64,000 nt of DNA from CAZAMB01 sp964501365 (GTDB taxonomy: Bacteria; Planctomycetota; Phycisphaerae; UBA1845): positions 154,017-218,016 of the forward strand of contig CAZCST010000030.1 of NCBI GenBank assembly GCA_964501365.1, in the 5' to 3' direction. The notes beneath the pieces were generated by a model. It was given only the letters and a program-made list of their open reading frames with translations. It made no database searches and was not told the DNA's origin. The position numbers and the translations under genes are program-made. Of the stretch, positions 1-7,854 are shown piece after piece (the stretch's first letter is position 1; every line of letters starts with the position of its first letter).

Positions 1-600
1 CGAAATGAACCCCTTGTCGAATTGCATGCCATCGACGACTTCCTTTTCCGTCGTAAGCGACTTGCCTTCTTCGACCTCGACGACGCCGTCGGTCCCAACT
101 GCTTCGAGCGCACTGGCCAGCAGCTTGCCGATTTCTTCGTCGCCATTGGCCGAAATCGTCGCCACCTTGGCCAGATCGTCATTCGACCGGACCTTGGTGG
201 ACATGCCCTTGATCGCATCCACCGCAGCCGCAACAGCCTTTTCGATCCCGCGCTTGATCGCCATCGGATTCGCGCCCGACGACACTGCCTTGTAGCCTTC
301 GCGGAAGATTGCCTCCGCCAGGACTGTCGCGGCCGTCGTGCCGTCGCCAACTTCGTCGCTCGTCTTGTTGGCCACCTGGTTGATGAGCTTTGCGCCCATG
401 TTTTCAAATGGCTGAGTCAGCTCAACTTCCTTGCTGACCGTCACGCCGTCTTTGGTGATGCGCGGCGCGCCAAACGACTTTTGCAAGATCACGTTGCGGC
501 CTACCGGACCCATTGTCACCTTGACGGCCCCTGCCAGCTTTGAAATCCCTTCCAGGACCTGCTGCCGGGCCTCCTGCGAAAACAACATTTGTTTGGACAT
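1..600 (-). CDS. groEL: 60 kDa chaperonin GroEL, second copy (partial, C-terminus off the left edge)
   Basis: The first 200 residues of a GroEL chaperonin are visible; the rest lies beyond the left edge. The start is the ATG at 598-600. The translation carries GroEL hallmarks: TMGPVGRNV, TKDGVTVSKEVEL and the ATP-site sequence EVGDGTTTAATVLAE. GroEL forms the double-ring ATP-dependent folding chamber in the cytoplasm. It is third in the minus-strand order groEL, groES, groEL, 68 bases after groES. It differs clearly from the complete copy at 1063-2697 (MSKQMLFSQEARQQVLEGIS against MAVKQLAYEQDARQSLWNG), so it is a diverged paralogue, not a recent duplicate. Whether the copies share substrates is unknown. 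Confidence 0.95.
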   Translation of the reverse strand, partial: MSKQMLFSQEARQQVLEGISKLAGAVKVTMGPVGRNVILQKSFGAPRITKDGVTVSKEVELTQPFENMGAKLINQVANKTSDEVGDGTTAATVLAEAIFREGYKAVSSGANPMAIKRGIEKAVAAAVDAIKGMSTKVRSNDDLAKVATISANGDEEIGKLLASALEAVGTDGVVEVEEGKSLTTEKEVVDGMQFDKGFIS

Positions 601-606
601 AGGAAA

Positions 607-672
607 CTCCAAGTGCCAAGTTGGTAGTGGATCAAATTACCACATTACCAAGTTACAAAGTTACCAAATTAC
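607..672. repeat. Short imperfect AT-rich tandem repeat in the groES-groEL spacer
   Basis: Imperfect repeats of a unit resembling ccaagttac / ccaaattac fill the spacer: taccaca, taccaagttacaaagttacc and aaattac follow one another. They end at the groES stop codon. Function is unknown; the pattern resembles other phrase-like spacer repeats at 1021-1062 and 7271-7352. Confidence 0.5.
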
Positions 673-998
673 TTATCCACCACCGCAAGCACGTCGCTCT
701 CTCGAATCACTACATACGTCTCTGAACCCAGATCAACTTCCGTGCCCGAATACTTGCCGTAGACGACCTCATCGCCCACGCGGAGGTTCATTTCCGCCCG
801 CTTGCCGCTCTTGAGCGACTTGCCGGGACCGACCGCCAGAACCTTGCCGCGCTGTGGCTTTTCCTTGGCCGTGTCGGGCAAAATGATCCCGCCCGCCGTC
901 CGCTCGGTCGCCTCAAGAGGCTGGATGAGTACGCGATCCTCCAACGGGTGAAACTTCACCTTCGTTCTGCTCGGTGCTGTAGCTGTTGCCGTCGCCAT
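669..998 (-). CDS. groES: 10 kDa co-chaperonin GroES
   Basis: A 109-residue GroES, the heptameric lid of the GroEL chamber. Family sequences are clear: KFHPLEDRVLIQPLEATERT near the N-terminus, the mobile-loop region TAGGIILPDTAKEKPQRGKVLAVGPG, and the C-terminal EVDLGSETYVVIRESDVLAVV. The first 14 residues (MATATATAPSRTKV) are an extension of about ten over the usual 95-100 residues. The start is set by a good Shine-Dalgarno sequence (gaaggagag) upstream of the ATG. It lies between two groEL genes and is presumably cotranscribed with both. No CIRCE operator (TTAGCACTC-N9-GAGTGCTAA) was found upstream of the cluster. Confidence 0.97.
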   Translation of the reverse strand: MATATATAPSRTKVKFHPLEDRVLIQPLEATERTAGGIILPDTAKEKPQRGKVLAVGPGKSLKSGKRAEMNLRVGDEVVYGKYSGTEVDLGSETYVVIRESDVLAVVDK

Positions 999-1020
999 TT
1001 TGATTGTCTCTCCTTCTGTT

Positions 1021-1062
1021 TATCGTTTCTTCGAACTTCGAATTTTGAACTTCGAACTTCGT
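1021..1062. repeat. Tandem ttcgaactt-type repeat in the groEL-groES spacer
   Basis: The spacer between the complete groEL and groES contains repeated ttcgaacttcg / ttttgaac units (positions 1030-1060). It is low-complexity and non-coding. No function can be assigned. Confidence 0.5.
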
Positions 1063-2697
1063 TTAGTAATCCATGTCCTCGTCCATGCCCGGAGGTGGAG
1101 TTTCGTCCTTGTCCTTCTTGGGCTTGTCCGTAATGCATACTTCGGTGCTCAGCAGCACGCGGGCCACGCTGCTGGCGTTCTCCAGCGCCGACCGCACGAC
1201 CTTGGTCGGATCGATCACGCCGTCCTTGATCAGGTCGGTGTACTCGCCGCTGTCTGCGTTGTAGCCAAACGAGCCTGACTTCTCCAGGACCCTGTGCACG
1301 ACCACGCCGGGATTTACTCCCGCATTCGTCGCAATCTGCCGCAGCGGGGCGGAGAGCGCCTCGCGCACAATGTTCACGCCGGTCTGCTCATCGCCATCAA
1401 GGTCAAGCTTGTCCAGCACACTCATGCACCGTACCAACGCCACTCCGCCGCCGGGAACAATCCCCTCTTCCAGGGCCGCGCGGGTCGCGTGCAGCGCATC
1501 CTCAATTCGCGCCTTCTTTTCCTTCAATTCCGTCTCGGTGGCGGCGCCGACGTTGATTTCTGCTACGCCGCCCACCAGCTTCGCCCGACGCTCCTCCAGC
1601 TTTTCGCGATCGTAATCCGAGGTCGTCGCCGCGATTTCCGCGGAAATCTGCTTGATTCGCCCCTGGATATCCTCGGTCGAGCCCGCACCCTCAATAATCG
1701 TCGTGTTATTCGCATCGACGATGATCTTCTTGGCCTGGCCGAGTTCCTTGATCGAAACTTTCTCAAGATCGAGCCCGAGGTCCTTCATGATCGGCGTCGC
1801 ACCCGTGAGTTTCGCAATGTCTTCGAGCATGGCCTTGCGGCGGTCGCCATAGGCCGGCGCCTTCACCGCACACACGTCGAGAATGCCGCGAATCTTGTTC
1901 ACTACCAGCGTCGCCAGCGCCTCGCCTTCAATGTCCTCGGCGAGAATCAGCAGCGGCCGCTTGGCCTTGGCTACCTTTTCGAGCAATGGGATCAGCTTCG
2001 GAACGCTGCTGATCTTGTCTTCATGAATAAGAATGAACGCCTTGTTGAGCACGCATTCCATCGAGTTTTGATCGCTTACGAAATGCGGAGAGAGAAACCC
2101 GCGATCGAATTGCATGCCTTCGACCACTTCGATCGCAGTCTCGGACGTCTTGCCCTCCTCGACCGTGATCACGCCGTCTTTGCCGACCTTCTCGAAGCAA
2201 TCTGCGAGGAGCTCGCCAATCTTCTGATCATTGTTCGCCGAAATCCGGGCGACGTTAACGATGTCGTCGCGCTTGTTCGCCTTCACAGGCCGTGATTGCT
2301 CCTTGAGAGCCTCGACGACCTTCGCGACCGCCTTCTGAATTCCGCGTGTCAGCGCGAACGCATCAGCACCTGCGGCGATGTTCTTCAAACCGTGTTGGAA
2401 TAGCGCTTCCGCAAGGACCGTTGCCGTGGTCGTACCGTCGCCGGCGACCTCACTGGTCTTGCTGGCCGCCTGCTTTACGAGCTGAGCGCCGAGGTTTTCA
2501 TATTTGTCTGAAAGTTCAACTTCTTCGGCCACCGTCACCCCGTCCTTGGTGATCGTCGGCCCGCCCCAGCCCTTGTCGATGACCGCGTTGCGTCCGCGGG
2601 GACCAAGGGTAGCCTTGACCGCGCTGGCCAGCTTCTGTACGCCATTCCACAGCGACTGCCGTGCATCCTGCTCATAGGCCAATTGCTTGACCGCCAT
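1063..2697 (-). CDS. groEL: 60 kDa chaperonin GroEL, complete copy
   Basis: A full-length GroEL of 544 residues. Diagnostic segments include TLGPRGRNAV, the nucleotide-binding VAGDGTTTATVLAEAL, the apical-domain FDRGFLSPHFVSD and the C-terminal ATP-site GIVPGGGVALVR. The start ATG at 2695-2697 follows a strong Shine-Dalgarno (aaggagag). The C-terminus ends DETPPPGMDEDMDY and lacks the repeated GGM tail of classic GroELs, having an acidic, proline-containing tail instead. It is first of three genes in the groEL-groES-groEL cluster and probably the operon head. The leader has a small palindrome (CCCCTT-ttc-AAGGGG at 2755-2769) but no CIRCE element, so its heat-shock control cannot be read from the sequence. 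Confidence 0.97.
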   Translation of the reverse strand: MAVKQLAYEQDARQSLWNGVQKLASAVKATLGPRGRNAVIDKGWGGPTITKDGVTVAEEVELSDKYENLGAQLVKQAASKTSEVAGDGTTTATVLAEALFQHGLKNIAAGADAFALTRGIQKAVAKVVEALKEQSRPVKANKRDDIVNVARISANNDQKIGELLADCFEKVGKDGVITVEEGKTSETAIEVVEGMQFDRGFLSPHFVSDQNSMECVLNKAFILIHEDKISSVPKLIPLLEKVAKAKRPLLILAEDIEGEALATLVVNKIRGILDVCAVKAPAYGDRRKAMLEDIAKLTGATPIMKDLGLDLEKVSIKELGQAKKIIVDANNTTIIEGAGSTEDIQGRIKQISAEIAATTSDYDREKLEERRAKLVGGVAEINVGAATETELKEKKARIEDALHATRAALEEGIVPGGGVALVRCMSVLDKLDLDGDEQTGVNIVREALSAPLRQIATNAGVNPGVVVHRVLEKSGSFGYNADSGEYTDLIKDGVIDPTKVVRSALENASSVARVLLSTEVCITDKPKKDKDETPPPGMDEDMDY

Positions 2698-3106
2698 AGC
2701 TCTCTCCTTATGCCTTCAACTCGTCTAACGATTTACTGGTTTTCTGATCGCCTCCCCCTTTTCAAGGGGAAACTTCGGGGGTCTCCGCGGTGAATCTGTT
2801 TCAATACGCTCACAGTTCAGGCGTACCCTCCGCATGGTTCTGCTTGCAATCTGCGAACCACTTGCTCAGCTGCATCCTAAGTACCCAAAAATAAATGAGT
2901 TGCGATCCAGCGACAACCTCAACCTCCCGCCCGCATTTCTGCCAGCTTGGCAGCATGAATCCTCGATTCCGGTAACACGTGCCAAATTGACAGCGTTACG
3001 CCGCAAACCCATTTCATGGCCAGCCCCGGATCGATTTTGGCCAGTAATTGCCTCTTCACTATACTCCACGGCAACCAAATAATGGACTGGAAAGGAACTC
3101 AAAGAT
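2698..3106. other. 409-base divergent intergenic region between groEL and the ferritin-like gene
   Basis: This spacer holds the upstream regions of the minus-strand chaperonin cluster and the plus-strand ferritin-like gene. Visible elements are a CCCCTT/AAGGGG palindrome at 2755-2769 inside the groEL leader and a sigma-70-like promoter at 3037-3065. No RNA gene and no CIRCE or HAIR operator was seen. Confidence 0.6.
3037..3065 (+). promoter_or_regulatory. Sigma-70-like promoter for the ferritin-like gene
   Basis: TTGGCC (-35, 3037-3042), a 17-base spacer and TATACT (-10, 3060-3065) match the housekeeping promoter pattern at 4/6 and 5/6 positions. Transcription would start near 3072, leaving a leader of about 35 bases before the ATG at 3107. 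Confidence 0.5.
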
Positions 3107-3586
3107 ATGCCCGGCAAAAAGAACATCGATGACAATCAACCGACGGTGACCCGCAAAGAGCTGATCGACCTGCTCAATGAGGACCTCGCCGGCGAGTATC
3201 AGGCCATTATTGCGTACATCGTGTATTCACAGGTGCTCAAGGGGGCACAGTACATGAGCATCGCCAAGGAACTCGAAATCCACGCCGGCGAGGAACTCCA
3301 ACACGCCATCACCATCGCAAAGCAGATTGACTATCTCGGCGGAATGCCGAAGGTCACACCCAAGCCCGTCAAGACTTCGAAGAAACCCGAGGACATGCTG
3401 CGCTTTGATCTTGAGAACGAGAACGAAACCGTCCGCAACTACCGCAAACGAGTCAAGCAATGTGAATCTCTGGGCGAATATGCGATGGCCGAACACATCC
3501 GCGAGATCCTCATCCAGGAACAGGAACACCAGATCGACCTCGCCACCGCACTGGGCATCGAAGTCCCCGACGTCTCCGACCCTTGA
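3107..3586 (+). CDS. Ferritin-like / bacterioferritin-type diiron protein
   Basis: A 159-residue all-helical protein of the ferritin-like superfamily, expected to bind a diiron centre and store or oxidise iron. Candidate ligands follow the four-helix pattern: E30 in helix A (NEDLAGEYQAIIAY), E63 and H66 in an E-x-x-H motif (GEELQHA), glutamates at about 103-107, and E138/H141 in a second E-x-x-H motif (EQEHQID). It is the usual length for a Bfr-like protein, but no haem-ligating methionine can be assigned. The start follows aaaggaactc, and a plausible promoter lies 40-70 bases upstream. It is transcribed alone, convergent with the next gene. The exact subfamily (Bfr or Dps-like) is uncertain. 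Confidence 0.85.
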   Translation: MPGKKNIDDNQPTVTRKELIDLLNEDLAGEYQAIIAYIVYSQVLKGAQYMSIAKELEIHAGEELQHAITIAKQIDYLGGMPKVTPKPVKTSKKPEDMLRFDLENENETVRNYRKRVKQCESLGEYAMAEHIREILIQEQEHQIDLATALGIEVPDVSDP

Positions 3587-3614
3587 ACCCTAGAACTCTT
3601 GATCTCTTGAACCC
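3584..3614. repeat. ttgaaccc/gaactcttga phrase repeat
   Basis: Copies of a ttgaaccct-agaactcttga-tctcttgaaccc phrase overlap the stop codon of the ferritin-like gene. The same phrase occurs in tandem at 7271-7310, so this is a dispersed intergenic repeat. Its origin is unknown. Confidence 0.45.
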
Positions 3615-3635
3615 GTTGGTCGCAAACGTGTCGGA

Positions 3636-4379
3636 CTATCTTGGGACGATGCCCGGGGCATTTCTTGTTCCGACGCGGCGGTGGATAAGCAATGACGCGG
3701 TGACGAATAATGCCGTCGCCAGAAAGCCCAAACCGTAGTCGCCTAGCGCAGGCACATTGGTTCCAGTCAAGAGGCGCAGTTGCATGCCATTGCACACCGC
3801 CCCCACGGCTTCGCCCGCACCAGAATTCAATCCCGAATGCGGACCCATGAATCCGCTCGCGTCCACCGTTACGATATGGCGTGCGTAGGTCACTCCGTGC
3901 AATTGCTGTCCAGGCCATGCTCCACCCGAAAGCTCGACGCCAGGAGTATGATCCACGAACGACTTTGCGGTAAGCGACGGATTGCTGGGTCGCCACGCAT
4001 ATGTTGTCAGTTCATACATGCCAGGCGTTAGTCCGTTGAAGTAGAAACACGAATCGACGCCGAAGGTGTGTGTGATGATTCCGTCGTTCATCAGCGTCGC
4101 ATCGTTACCGTTGACGCTTGGATCGCTGCCGGTAAGCACGCCCACCGCCCCGCTCTGTGAGAAATGCACACTCGTGAGAATTCCGGAAAGATCCTTGAGC
4201 ACGTAATCCGTTCCGCCGGTCGCCGGAATCTTATTCCAGAATCCGCTCTGACCTGCCGCCCCATAGTTGGACGGCGGCCCCGCGCCCGGCTGACCGAAAT
4301 CGATATTGAACGATTGCGCCCTGGCTTGGGAAACGACCAGCAAAACAGACAACGCGATGCAACACCGTAATCGATTCAT
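3636..4379 (-). CDS. Secreted protein with IPTL-CTERM-like sorting tail
   Basis: A 247-residue exported protein of unknown function. The N-terminus is a signal peptide (hydrophobic stretch from about residue 7, cleavage near ARAQ-S). The middle is a beta-rich extracellular region without a recognised domain. The C-terminus from residue 209 reads VPALGDYGLG, then a hydrophobic helix, then HRR. This matches the IPTL-CTERM pattern ([IV]P-x-L-x-x-[WY]-G, transmembrane helix, basic cluster), which family knowledge assigns as the substrate signal of exosortase H. A candidate exosortase H is encoded at 55807-56361. About 12 extra residues follow the basic cluster, longer than usual. The sorting assignment is inference from motif and co-occurrence. 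Confidence 0.75.
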   Translation of the reverse strand: MNRLRCCIALSVLLVVSQARAQSFNIDFGQPGAGPPSNYGAAGQSGFWNKIPATGGTDYVLKDLSGILTSVHFSQSGAVGVLTGSDPSVNGNDATLMNDGIITHTFGVDSCFYFNGLTPGMYELTTYAWRPSNPSLTAKSFVDHTPGVELSGGAWPGQQLHGVTYARHIVTVDASGFMGPHSGLNSGAGEAVGAVCNGMQLRLLTGTNVPALGDYGLGFLATALFVTASLLIHRRVGTRNAPGIVPR

Positions 4380-4535
4380 TGGTGCATCCTTTCAAGCCTG
4401 ACCTGCCATTTGACTATGCAATACCGTATCCGAATTACCAAAGCAGATACAAGGGGCGGGTGGGTAGAGGTCGGCGGGGCCGAAACGGTCTGTCCATCCC
4501 GCAAACAGGCGGCGAAATGGCTGGCTTTGTATGTT

Positions 4536-5570
4536 CTAGAATCCTTCGGGAAGCTTAAAATCCGCGATGAAAATTTGCGAGTCAGGAAGTCCCCCGCGCT
4601 TGCTTGTCCACAACAATTTCTTCCCATCGGAACTGAACACCGGAAGGCCATCAAATTCCGGATCAAATGTAATCCGAAGCGGCTCGCCCCCTTCAACCCT
4701 CATCAGGAAGAGGTCGTAGTTGGGCTTCCCGCCCCTTGCATAGGCCCCGTGGTCCGCCTGCGTGAAAATGAAACTCTTCCCCGACGGATAATAATACGGA
4801 CACCAGTTGAAAATCGGGTTGTCAGTAATCGCCCGGTCGTTGCTGCCGTCGGCGTTCACCATTCGAATTTGCAAATTCTGCTTTCCATCATCGCGCCGAT
4901 CGCCTCGGTACAAGATCATCTTTCCGTCGGGCGAAAAAAACGGCCCGCCGTCATACCCCTTGGCGTTCGTGAGCCGCTTCGGTGACGAGCCGTCAGCGTT
5001 CATGACATAAATCTCAAGATCGCCGTCTCGCTGCGAGGTAAACACAATCTGCTTGCCATCGGGCGAATACGAACCCTCCGCGTCATATCCTTTGGCGTCG
5101 GTCAATCGCTTGAGATGCGATCCATCGACATCCGCCTCAAAGATGTCCATGTATTCATTGAAATCCCATTCGTAGCCACGGCCCTGCCTGGGCGGTTTGG
5201 GCTTGTCCAAATCTGGATCAAGATGTGACGACGCAAAAACGATCTTCTTTCCGTCCGGCCGGTAAAACGAGCAAGTGCATGCCCCTTTGCCGGTGCTGAC
5301 CATTTTGGGCGATTTGGAACCCAGCTCCAGGGTATAGATTTGGTAATCGTTTGCGCCGAGCCCTTCCTTTTTTGGCACGGCCTGGAAAATGATCGACTTC
5401 GCATCCGGCGAAAAGTAGGCCTCTCCGGCCTTGGAAAATCCCATCGTATCGAATGTGACCTGCTGAATGTTCGTAAGATACTTGGACTCGTCGGACATCT
5501 GCGCGGATGCATGCCCGATGAGGGCGTGCATCAAAACCGGAACCAGAAACATCGTTGTGTGAATACGCAT
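4536..5570 (-). CDS. Periplasmic TolB-like WD40/PD40 beta-propeller protein
   Basis: A 344-residue exported protein made of PD40/TolB-type propeller blades. At least five repeats of the form SPDGK-x-I-x-F are visible (FSPDAKSIIFQ, RPDGKKIVFAS, SPDGKQIVFTS, SPDGKMILYRG, SSDGKKLLWTS), with ADGS turns between them. A signal peptide (MRIHTTMFLVPVLMHALIGH, cleavage near ASAQ) marks export. The start at 5568-5570 is preferred because the signal peptide begins there and aggtg lies just upstream; a longer reading frame adds only polar sequence. It is not TolB itself: the TolB N-terminal domain is missing and no tol-pal genes are near. A role in binding carbohydrate or peptide is possible but unproven. 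Confidence 0.8.
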   Translation of the reverse strand: MRIHTTMFLVPVLMHALIGHASAQMSDESKYLTNIQQVTFDTMGFSKAGEAYFSPDAKSIIFQAVPKKEGLGANDYQIYTLELGSKSPKMVSTGKGACTCSFYRPDGKKIVFASSHLDPDLDKPKPPRQGRGYEWDFNEYMDIFEADVDGSHLKRLTDAKGYDAEGSYSPDGKQIVFTSQRDGDLEIYVMNADGSSPKRLTNAKGYDGGPFFSPDGKMILYRGDRRDDGKQNLQIRMVNADGSNDRAITDNPIFNWCPYYYPSGKSFIFTQADHGAYARGGKPNYDLFLMRVEGGEPLRITFDPEFDGLPVFSSDGKKLLWTSKRGGLPDSQIFIADFKLPEGF

Positions 5571-5647
5571 TTCTACACCTGAAAAGGAGAAAATTGAATG
5601 CCCGTCCGATTTCCGCTGTTGTGGAACAAGTTGTGTCTGCGGCCCGC

Positions 5648-6199
<552 letters not shown>

Positions 6200-6350
6200 C
6201 GTCACCTCCTAAAGTTCAGCAATAGAACCGAATCGGCGCTGGAGAATACCGCAAGGAAACCGATGGTGCAAAGAAAAAATTCGATGACAAACGGTGTTTT
6301 TTCCTTCAGCAGCGTGAAACCAACGGCGAGTGCCGCTGTCCGGCATGTCT

Positions 6351-7193
6351 CTACGCCTGACAGTGCTTTGGGGGGCAAGATTGCATGCCCTTTTTTGGCA
6401 CAAGACGCGGCACGGCAGCAAGCAGCGACTTCGTATAGGCGTGCTGTGGCCGCTCGAACAACTCCTCCGTCGGGGCCAGTTCAACGATGCGACCGCGCTG
6501 CATGACCGCCACGCGATCGCTCAGCCGCCGCACCACCGCCAGGTTGTGAGCGATGAACAGGTAGGCAAGGCCAAGTTCCCGTTTGAGATCGGTCAGCAGG
6601 CTCATAATCTGGGCCTGAATGGACACATCCAGGGCGCTGACCGGCTCATCAAGCACAATAAATCGTGGTTCAAGAGCCAGCGCGCGAGCAATCCCAACCC
6701 GTTGCTTCTGCCCGCCGGATAGTTCATGCGGATACCGCTCCGCGACGCCGCTGGACAGGCCGACACGCTCCAGTAACTGCATGGCCCCTTCGCGGCGTGA
6801 CGTTCGATCCCCTATCCCATGAATCAGCAACGGCTCCGCCACAATTGCCCCGATGCGCATGCGTGTGTTCAAGCTGCCTGCAGGGTCCTGAAAGACAATC
6901 TGCATTCGCCGCCGGATTTCCTTCATCCGTCGCGGCCGCGCCGAGCATACGTCAGTTCCGTCAAACCGAACCGAGCCCGCTTGCGGTTCAATCAACCGCA
7001 AGATCGCCCGCCCCAGCGTCGTCTTTCCCGACCCGCTCTCCCCAACCAATCCCAGCGTCTCCCCGCTCGCAATTTGAAATGACACCCCGTCCACCGCCGC
7101 CACATCGTTGCGGCTCCTATGAAACAAACGCGGCCTCCCAAACACCACGCGCAGGTCGGCAACGTGAAGCAACGGCTGAGCAGAAGGGATCAT
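6351..7193 (-). CDS. Oligopeptide/dipeptide ABC transporter ATP-binding protein (OppF/DppF type)
   Basis: A 280-residue ABC ATPase. Walker A is GESGSGKTT, the Q-loop FQDPAGSLN, the signature LSGGQKQR, Walker B FIVLDEPVSALD and the H-loop FIAHNLAVV. The C-terminal segment ELAPTEELFERPQHAYTKSLLAAVP is diagnostic of the peptide/nickel importer subfamily. This subunit normally pairs with OppD and two permeases, but none of those genes, nor a binding protein, is adjacent. It is therefore an orphan ATPase, serving a transporter encoded elsewhere or the remainder of a broken operon. The start ATG at 7191-7193 has only a weak Shine-Dalgarno. Downstream is the cyclophilin gene, 151 bases away. Confidence 0.93.
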   Translation of the reverse strand: MIPSAQPLLHVADLRVVFGRPRLFHRSRNDVAAVDGVSFQIASGETLGLVGESGSGKTTLGRAILRLIEPQAGSVRFDGTDVCSARPRRMKEIRRRMQIVFQDPAGSLNTRMRIGAIVAEPLLIHGIGDRTSRREGAMQLLERVGLSSGVAERYPHELSGGQKQRVGIARALALEPRFIVLDEPVSALDVSIQAQIMSLLTDLKRELGLAYLFIAHNLAVVRRLSDRVAVMQRGRIVELAPTEELFERPQHAYTKSLLAAVPRLVPKKGMQSCPPKHCQA

Positions 7194-7236
7194 GACCCCG
7201 ATTATCGTCGAGCGAAGAAATCACGCGAGTTTTTGG

Positions 7237-7253
7237 GGTGGGCCGTGCCCACC
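7237..7253. repeat. REP-like palindrome
   Basis: A perfect 7-base inverted repeat GGTGGGC-cgt-GCCCACC. It resembles the hairpins at 7388-7403 and 63263-63279 and the arms of the large element at 61849-61950, suggesting a dispersed REP-like family. Confidence 0.5.
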
Positions 7254-7270
7254 ATTCCAGACTCTTCTCG

Positions 7271-7352
7271 CCTTGATACCTTGCACTCTTGAACCCTTGA
7301 ACTCTTGAACCCTATTCCCTAACCCCTATACCCTATGCCCTATTCCCTAATC
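7271..7352. repeat. Tandem ttgaaccc / ccctattcccta phrase repeats
   Basis: Two short-unit repeat blocks abut: three copies of a ttgaaccc-type phrase followed by four copies of a ccctat(t/g)ccc-type phrase. They are non-coding, and the first unit recurs at 3584-3614. Confidence 0.55.
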
Positions 7353-7387
7353 TGCGTTCTCAGCGCCTCTGCGGTGAATCCCGGGGT

Positions 7388-7403
7388 GGCGGGTTGGCCC
7401 GCC
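7388..7403. repeat. REP-like palindrome GGCGGG-ttgg-CCCGCC
   Basis: A perfect 6-base inverted repeat with a 4-base loop, similar in base content to the other GC-rich intergenic hairpins in this window. No T-tract follows, so it is not a typical terminator. Confidence 0.45.
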
Positions 7404-7854
7404 TCCTTGCCGTATCAGAGGTAGGGCTACGATTCCCACTCGGATTAAATCCGATGCTCTTACCCAAAAACCCAACCCCGGTATCTGTGTTCATCTGTGT
7501 TGATCTGCGGCCCGTCCCTTCCATCCCTAATCCCTGCCTTTCCCCTGATCGCAATTCGCAACAATTTTCCGCGCGCCGCGCATGTTATCAAAGGCGATGG
7601 ATGCAATTGGAGAAAATCTGCCCTTGTGCCTGACCGGGGAGAAGGACCCCCAACCCATAGTACCCGAACGATACCCTACCACAAGCGCAAAGACAGTACT
7701 TGTCAAAACGAACCCATCCTTCAGCACGACTTTGCAATCGCGCAAGTTTCAACACCTTTCGACGCTAAGCGCCTTCGACTCCTCATGTTTCGCGATACAC
7801 TCTATTTTCAGCGATTGTCGCCATGAAAATAACACCAAATTGCGGAGGTGGTCT

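Larger units (their letters stand above)
7194..7854. other. 660-base repeat-rich intergenic region
   Basis: No convincing gene lies here; an in-frame upward extension of the next gene to 7582 lacks coding character. Contents: a GGTGGGC-cgt-GCCCACC hairpin (7237-7253), tandem phrase repeats (7271-7352), a GGCGGG-ttgg-CCCGCC hairpin (7388-7403) and a tctgtgttcatctgtgttgatctgcgg phrase (about 7480-7508). The region probably also holds the promoter of the hydrolase gene starting at 7855. Confidence 0.6.

Noticed and set aside
1294..2295. A 333-codon plus-strand frame opposite groEL
   Set aside because: It mirrors the GroEL gene codon structure and shows no motif.
2698..3106. CIRCE or other heat-shock operator before groEL
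   Set aside because: No TTAGCACTC-N9-GAGTGCTAA pattern was found on either strand.
4410..4985. A 191-codon plus-strand frame
   Set aside because: Overlaps the propeller gene on the other strand and has no recognisable protein features.
7582..7854. An N-terminal extension of the PDZ-hydrolase gene
   Set aside because: A near-perfect Shine-Dalgarno and signal peptide begin at 7855; the extension has poor codon character.
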